Shown in pieces: positions 57,806 to 64,000 of a stretch of 64,000 bases of DNA (the stretch's first letter is position 1; each line of letters begins with the position of its first letter). A model generated the notes under the pieces. The model searched no databases. It was not told the DNA's origin and saw nothing but the letters and a program-made list of their open reading frames with translations. This DNA is from Tubulanus polymorphus (lineage: Eukaryota > Nemertea > Palaeonemertea > Tubulaniformes > Tubulanidae): assembly GCF_964204645.1 (NCBI RefSeq), contig NC_134035.1, forward strand, positions 13,249,951 through 13,313,950. The letters are read 5' to 3'. The position numbers and the translations under genes were made by a program.

Positions 57806-59527
57806 CAAATTAGTAACTAATCATAATTTTACTGAATCGGCACAAAGTCAGTGAAAATAAGAAGGTGGTTATTGAACTTAATTCGTATGATTTACATGTA
57901 AACTGGCACAAACTCATAACACCTCACTCAATGTTCATACTCACAACTATGTTTACTTCGAATTATAAATTACTGAATGTTTGATTGTTTGCTGGTAGCA
58001 GCTAGCAAACTCTATGTCAAAAGTTGGTCATAAAAGAAGCTATCTGGTCCGAGAGATCGCAATAGAAAACACCGACTGCAAAGACATCGAACTTCAATGA
58101 TTTATATCTGAAATATAGTTTTGAGAAAGGTACAAGTACAAGACAGTTTACGTAAGAAACAGGAATTGTACGGAACGGCTGTTTTACAAGAATAGTTGAT
58201 TTTGAAGTGTTTGATTTGGCCACTACGGTCGAGTTCAGCTGAATGAAGAAATTACAAGTTAATCCTTGTCGACAAATATCACTGTATATGTTTAATATTT
58301 GTACAAACTTCAACTGTTACTGTGTGTAAAATGTCAAGGGTCTATGTGTTCTCTTATCAATATCAATGAATAGAAGGATTAATTATCAAAACCTCTACAC
58401 TACTAATGAAGTGGTTTGCTAGTTTCTACCTCCCGCCTGCGATAGTTAATCGAATTTCTGTTAATATATAACTCGACTTGACCAATAGAACGTCATTCGA
58501 GAACGATCTTTGACCCGGGTCAAAAACAGTCGTCGAGCCATTCCCGCGTGAATAACTGACTAATTAGGATCACAGTAAGACGCTACTGTTACCTGAACTA
58601 ATAAAGGCTCTTTAATTCGTAGATTCCTTAGTTCGCCGTACCCTGTCGACGAAGACGGACCCTCGAACAATTCAAGGTAACATCGTAATAAAAATCTAAC
58701 TATCTTTAGCATCAATGTCATCAGTTTTATGTAACAAAATTTCACGGATTTTTATTTGTTTTTAATATCTTACTTCGAATTTGTTTCAATAATTTCAAAG
58801 AAATAAAAACGCGGAATGAAATATCATTAAAAGCTAGAGATTGGTACATTTAGATTAGTGGGCAACATTAAAGATGCAAGGAAGAACTAGATTGGTCGTA
58901 ATATAGAACTAAATAATGATTTTTTTTCTTAAAATCCATTTATCACGTGTATAAAAAACAAAATTTAGGAATTTTATTTTCCTTTGAAAATTTTCTCGAA
59001 GCTTTCTTATCAGAGGAAATTAATTCGTCGGTTACATGAAAGGTCTAATTTACTGTATTTTGTATTATGCTTTGTACACTATGCTGTAAATTATATTTGA
59101 AAAATAAAGTGTTCAAATCAAATCAAATCAAAAATTATAACGTGCATCTTCTCGAAATAATCAATTTTCTATTTATGATTAAGATAGATTAATTCTGAAC
59201 AAGAAACTAATGATTTTGATAAACAGATAATCATAAATGCATATGTACATTTCATAAGATAGATTTAGTCAGAACCAGAAGTTAATGATTGTGACGAATG
59301 GACAATTTCCTTACCAGGGTCAAATGATACTTTCACAAAGTTGATTTCAATCAATTACAATATTATCGTTGAGTTCATCGAAAATGAGAAGCTCGTCAAA
59401 AGCAACTCTGATGTAATCATAATTTTGCTTTGTGCAACTGAACCCGGTTCCATTGTTGCCGGTTTAGTTCGATTCATCGGAGTTAAAATCAGTTTATTTA
59501 CAACTATTCAACTCTTAATCAAATATC

Positions 59528-59665
59528 AATTCACAACTTTGCAACTGGGCATGGGCCCAGGAGCGTGGTGCATAGTCATGAGCTTAGATTTCAGACCAGT
59601 CTTAGACCATTTTATTTCCACAGCCAATCTAACAACTTAAGATCAGTCTTGAGACTCAAGGCACT
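59528..59665. mobile_element. MITE, cagttgcacagtcgtgactt family, diverged copy
   Basis: The interior matches in reverse orientation: cttagaccattttatttcca, cagccaatctaacaacttaa, gatcagtcttgag, with gtgcatagtcatgagctta at the left end. It retains little of the right terminal repeat. Confidence 0.55.
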
Positions 59666-59910
59666 TTTTGGATTTAGATTCAAGTCTCGAATATTCTTCC
59701 AATCCCAGGTTTTGTCCAGATTTAAACTTGTAAGTCATTATTAAACTGCACTTCACTATCAATGAATATAATCAGACATTTATGTAGATAACAGTCATGT
59801 ATTTATGCATTTAAATCCGTATTTCACAAAACGTTCTTTTGTAATTAAAAGTATGCACGACTTTGTACATTATCGATCGTCTCTTTACAGTCCCCGCAAA
59901 CCGTGAAGAC

Positions 59911-62900
59911 ATGTATAAGCTGACGGCTTTATTGCGGAACGGACCGCGACCTGTCCGGCGTATTGTCTCCGGTCGTTGTTTCGGAACGATGACGTCACCG
60001 CTCGACGAACAGTTGAAACAATCGTCGCAAACGAACGAAACAGAAGTAAAACCTCAATTAAACCTGATTTATAAAACGCTACCTTACACCAACGACCTGC
60101 GTAGCATAATCGACACCACCCAACACAATATATACTTACATAATATTCTAAAAGGAATGAAAGTTTTGTTCCTATGCAACCATTACAATACTCTTACGCA
60201 ACGCGTCGAAACGGAACTGAAAGAATACGACGTTACGGTGACGTCACAAGCGGTACGCGGTAAAAAGGATATCCTGAAAGCGGTTTCGGAAATCGAACAC
60301 GATATAATCGTCTGCCCGTTCCTAACGCGACGAATTCCCGAGGAGGTTTGGGCGAACGATCAGAAACCGTGTTTGATCGTACATCCGGGTATTACCGGCG
60401 ATCGAGGCGCCTCGTCGATCGACTGGGCGTTGAAGATGCAAGCGGCCGAATGGGGCGTTACGGTGATGCAAGCAGCCGAAGAGATGGACGCCGGTGATAT
60501 CTGGGCGAGTAAAACATTCCCTATACACCAGGTTACCACCACCAAAACAGAACTGTACGTCGGTGACGTCACAGACTCGGCCGTCGAGACGGTCCTGCTG
60601 GCTCTAGTGCGCTTCAAACTCGGGATAGAACCGATACCGCTGGATTACGATAATCCGCAGGTGAAAGGGACGCTGATGCCGCTTATGAAAGATAAAGATC
60701 GAATGATCGATTGGAATTCGTCGGCGTTCGATGTAGCGGAGACGATTCGTATGGCTGATACTCAACCTGGAGGAATCGGTACATTACAGGTAAGCCCGAG
60801 ATACAAGCCGCTTACTGTGGCTAGTGAGGATCCGCAAGGTGTCGCACTAGTCGTTACTACCATGTGTGCTTCAGTTTCTTCTACATTGCAATTAAAATGT
60901 GGGGATCCACCAGGTGTCACCAGTGAACACACCAGATGGCGCAACTAACAGTCGGTTTAACGTTCTTTAAGCTACGTACGCGTACATCGTTTGACATAAC
61001 TGAGAGTTGGTGGGTTCGAACCCCAGTTAACCTGCTCTATTTGGTCAAGTCGATAAATGGTACCAGAATATTGGTATGAATGTATATATGTAAATTTTTT
61101 ACACTAGGGTGATGACAGACCGTTGAGATTTTTCGGCGCGAAATACACGGAAAATTTGATGTTTAACGGGAAACATATCCGTAATTTTATGCTGGACGCG
61201 AGACCTGGCGACGTTCTGGGGCACAAAGACGAGGCGATACTCGTGAAATGTGGAGATAACAACGGCGTCTGGATTTCACATCTTAAAGTGAGTATTTTGA
61301 GGTTCGAATCCCGATTTACACGTCTTGAGTTGCAGATTTAAAGTTGTTAAAAATGATTTGCAAAGTGACATTGTTACTGAGCATGCGAAAGGATGTAAGG
61401 TCTCAAAAGTGGGTTGTTTTTTGGATCTGGTCCGATGCCAGGGCCCGATAATGACAAGTCAAAAACAGCGCAATATCATCCAAAAAGATTTGTCAAGATT
61501 TTGAAAATATTCTAGATATGTTTTTATCAGGATTTTATCATAAATCACCGTATTTTCTAAGAGATAAGCGCATTTATGGTGAATCTATTTTTTATTCTTA
61601 TTTTCCGCAGTGTCCATCGTCTGATAAACCGTTAAAACTACCGGCAACATCGGTATTCAAAGGAACCGACACTTTACACGACTTGTCGTTCTTATCTTCC
61701 TATCGTGAAATCTGGGTCGACGAAATCGATAACGTAGCTTACGTCAATTTCGATTTTTACAACGGAGCGATGAGCGTTACGCAATGCCGTAAACTAAAAT
61801 CCGTTCTCGATAGACTTTCGTTTCGACCGGATATCACGTGCGTTGTACTGAAAGGCGGATTCAGGTTCTTCTCAACAGGTTGGTGATTTTATTCGTATCA
61901 CAGTGTCTTATTCCGTTGTAATGGAATCACGCGCTGTAGTTGCTCAGAATTCGGTAGATTTAAATGTGGGATCAATAGGTAGAATGATTGTAATGGCATT
62001 CTAACCATGCTGTTGGTTTTTAGCAGTTTAAACCTACCAACTTTTGAGCAGCGGTAGTTTTAGTCCAAAGGGCTTCACAATTTTCTACAAGTTATTTCAA
62101 AATAACCAGTGGAGAACTGAAAATTGACTTCTTAAACTTGCAACTATTTCCATTATCCACTGAACCACTTTTGAACAAATAGTAATTGGGTTTAAGTTAA
62201 AACTATTCAAAACCTGGACCAATTGCTAAGGCAAGGTTTGGAGTCTATTTTGGTTCAATAACCGGCCTAACGAGTTAAAGCGAGTAAAGTTCATGACAGC
62301 GAATCTGTTTATTTAGAAAAATCATGTTTATATTTTCTCTATTTCCTTGTAGGAATTCATTTGAATGTAATCGAAGGAAGCGATGACCCGGAACGCGAAT
62401 CTTATGACAACATCGTTGCAATCGATGACGTCATCAGAACGGTGTTCTCAATGAAACATAAGACGACCGTGTCGTGTTTGATTGGTAACGCCGGAGCCGG
62501 TGGGGCGATGATGGCCGCCGCTACCGATTTCGTTTTTGCTCATAAGGTACGAGTCTTCCTAAGAGGGTTATATGTGCCCCTAGCCCGGGTTCAAACTCTC
62601 TCGGTTAAGATTTGAGTCTTCTATTCAAAACGTTGACTAATTTAACCAAGTATGTTGACCAAGTTGTATAACCTGGTTATACCTGTTATCCTCGACCTAG
62701 TTATTCGTGACCTAGTTATTTACGACCTAATTATACGTGACCTCGTTGTCTATAACCTAATTATTTATTCATTGCATCGATAGCAAACTCCATGAATGAA
62801 TGATTTATTTACTTGTACAAGATTATAAACAATCAATTCTTTGGATATAATTTCATAGATAAATAGGTACATGTATAAGAAGGACAACCCCAAGCCCTAG

Positions 62901-63725
62901 GGGCTGAGCCACCATCATCAATGATTCATTGAAATACTGTTTATGCTTCTCTTATTTCAGGGAGTTGTTTTGACGCCTACGTATAAAGCGATGTACCTTT
63001 ACGGATCGGAATACTGGACGTACTTCCTGCCGCAGAGGGTCGGTTACGACACGGCGCTGTCTTTGACAAACGACACGAAATCGATGATGGCTTCAACTGC
63101 TCAACGTATTGGACTAGTCGATCAGATCATCGGACGGTATGAGTACCCCCAACCAACTCATCTCTTACTCTCTCCGTCTTCTTTACCTTTCCCATTCTCC
63201 CCTCCTCAGCTGAATCTGCCTCTCACTCCATCTTCCCCAGCCTCCCACCCTATCCCATTCCCCTCCCCACTCTCAACCCTCCCGATCCATCCACTCGCTG
63301 TCGCTACCAATTGCTTTCGTCGCTTCTCTTTTAGCACTTGCTTTATATTCATCCAGGTCCACTTTCCAATATACCCCCCCCCATCCTTAATTTCATCCAC
63401 ACAATTTTCTTTTTATGCATTCTGATGACTTTCATGAAAGAAATGATAACCGCAAGCAGGTACTGAAAATGTATTCCACAAAATTCACGCCCGTATTTTT
63501 GTTTTTAACAGGAATCGACCGGAAGCGTTGGGAAATTTACACGATCGAGTCCTGAATTTGTTACAATCGGAAAAATGTCAAACGAAACGTGAAGAGAAAC
63601 GCAATAGAACTCACGAATGGTATCAGATGTTAGAGGAACATCGAACCGAAGAATTGAGCAAAATGCAGAAATGTTTCAGTAGCGAGGATTATCACGAGGC
63701 CAGGAGAAAATTCGTCTATCACTGA
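59911..63725 (+). CDS. HypX/HoxX-like formyltransferase-crotonase fusion protein
   Basis: Six exons: 59911-60789, 61108-61287, 61611-61878, 62353-62546, 62961-63136, 63512-63725; 636 aa. The start chosen is ATG 59911, 20 bp after an acceptor; earlier in-frame codons lie in the intron. Residues 1-27 are Arg-rich without acids (MYKLTALLRNGPRPVRR), a likely mitochondrial leader. Residues 83-260 form a formyltransferase N domain with IVHPGITGDRGASS (His158) and EMDAGDIWAS (Asp193); a second formyltransferase-type segment follows to about 350. Residues 370-590 are a crotonase fold with GIHLNVIE (443-450), oxyanion-loop GNAGAGG (487-493) and YGSEYWTYFLPQRVG (521 on). The tail ends SEDYHEARRKFVY. 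This order and these motifs are those of bacterial HypX, which makes CO from a formyl group for [NiFe]-hydrogenase assembly. The substrate and product in an animal are unknown. Confidence 0.88.
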
Positions 63726-64000
63726 ACGGCATAGACACAGACTGTTCACCTAATACCACGAGGCCTGAACGACGTTTACACAGACTGTTAAACCCACTAC
63801 CACGTCCGGCTTTAACTCTCTAGGACTCGATCCACAGTTCTGAGTTAACTCGGAGCCGAATCTTAACTCACCGTGGATCTGGGTCCCGGTGGAACAGGGT
63901 TCGTAACTGTGGTGGAACTTGAACCAGCGTGCACTGAATCCTGAACTGTGGAACTGGGTCCAGAGTGTTATTGAACTAAGTCGGGAACCAACGAGAACCG
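63726..64000. other. right-edge flank with MITE remnant
   Basis: 63825-63970 contains ccacagttctgagttaactc and aactgtggaactgggtccag, a diverged copy of the 40819-40928 MITE family. No poly(A) signal for the HypX-like gene was seen before the edge. Confidence 0.6.

Larger units (their letters stand above)
56463..59910. other. gap; SINEs and a MITE
   Basis: Around 56860-56915 a B box (gtcggttcgaatcccacc) suggests a tRNA-derived SINE on +. 57674-57805 is SINE family 2. About 59528-59665 is a MITE of the cagttgcacagtcgtgactt family. 58500-58700 and the rest show nothing I can name. A 5'UTR intron of the HypX-like gene probably ends at 59890 (acceptor ctctttacag). Confidence 0.5.

Noticed and set aside
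59911-63725. Bacterial contamination or a recently acquired bacterial gene
   Set aside because: Five introns with normal animal splice sites, repeat sequence in the introns and local base composition show a resident eukaryotic gene. Ancient transfer remains possible.

Overview
The window is animal nuclear DNA: every confident gene is split by spliceosomal introns (GT-AG, phases that join cleanly), there are tRNA-derived SINEs, many short inverted-repeat elements (MITEs), minisatellites and a replication-dependent histone H1 with a 3' stem-loop. Base composition is AT-rich with short introns. The gene set (animal-type L-gulonolactone oxidase, Shisa-like, NAP1-like, UVSSA, TYW4/LCMT2, histone H1) fits a lophotrochozoan, probably a mollusc; the phylum is my inference, not something the sequence proves.

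Layout. 1-390 is a 20-bp minisatellite. About 960-17,010 is a 5.25-kb tandem array of three L-gulono-1,4-lactone oxidase-like genes on + (the first without its first exon in this window). 17,859-20,269 (+) is a small Shisa-like membrane protein. 22,643-30,894 (-) is a nucleosome assembly protein 1-like gene with 12 coding exons, a possible alternative first exon and two intronic tandem arrays. 31,760-38,385 (-) is UVSSA (13 coding exons), divergently paired over 272 bp with TYW4/LCMT2 at 38,658-45,718 (+, 15 exons). 47,987-48,589 (+) is a solitary histone H1. 49,043-49,813 (-) is a two-exon secreted-peptide precursor I cannot name. 55,896-56,462 (+) is a 188-aa single-exon ORF of unknown function. 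59,911-63,725 (+) is a six-exon gene whose product matches, end to end, the bacterial hydrogenase-maturation protein HypX/HoxX (formyltransferase plus crotonase domains), here with a mitochondrial-type leader. The rest is intergenic DNA dominated by MITEs, SINEs and their tandem derivatives.

The genes do not form one pathway. The points most worth following are: (1) an intron-containing animal HypX, a family whose bacterial member makes carbon monoxide from a formyl group; (2) the GULO array, where all three copies lack the flavin-linking His and copies 2 and 3 also replace the catalytic Glu by Gln; (3) the unidentified peptide precursor; (4) minisatellites that can be traced to the ends or interiors of MITE families; (5) a palindromic insertion with 13-bp direct repeats and a hammerhead-like motif. 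All exon limits were read by eye from splice signals and reading-frame continuity; no transcript or database evidence was available.
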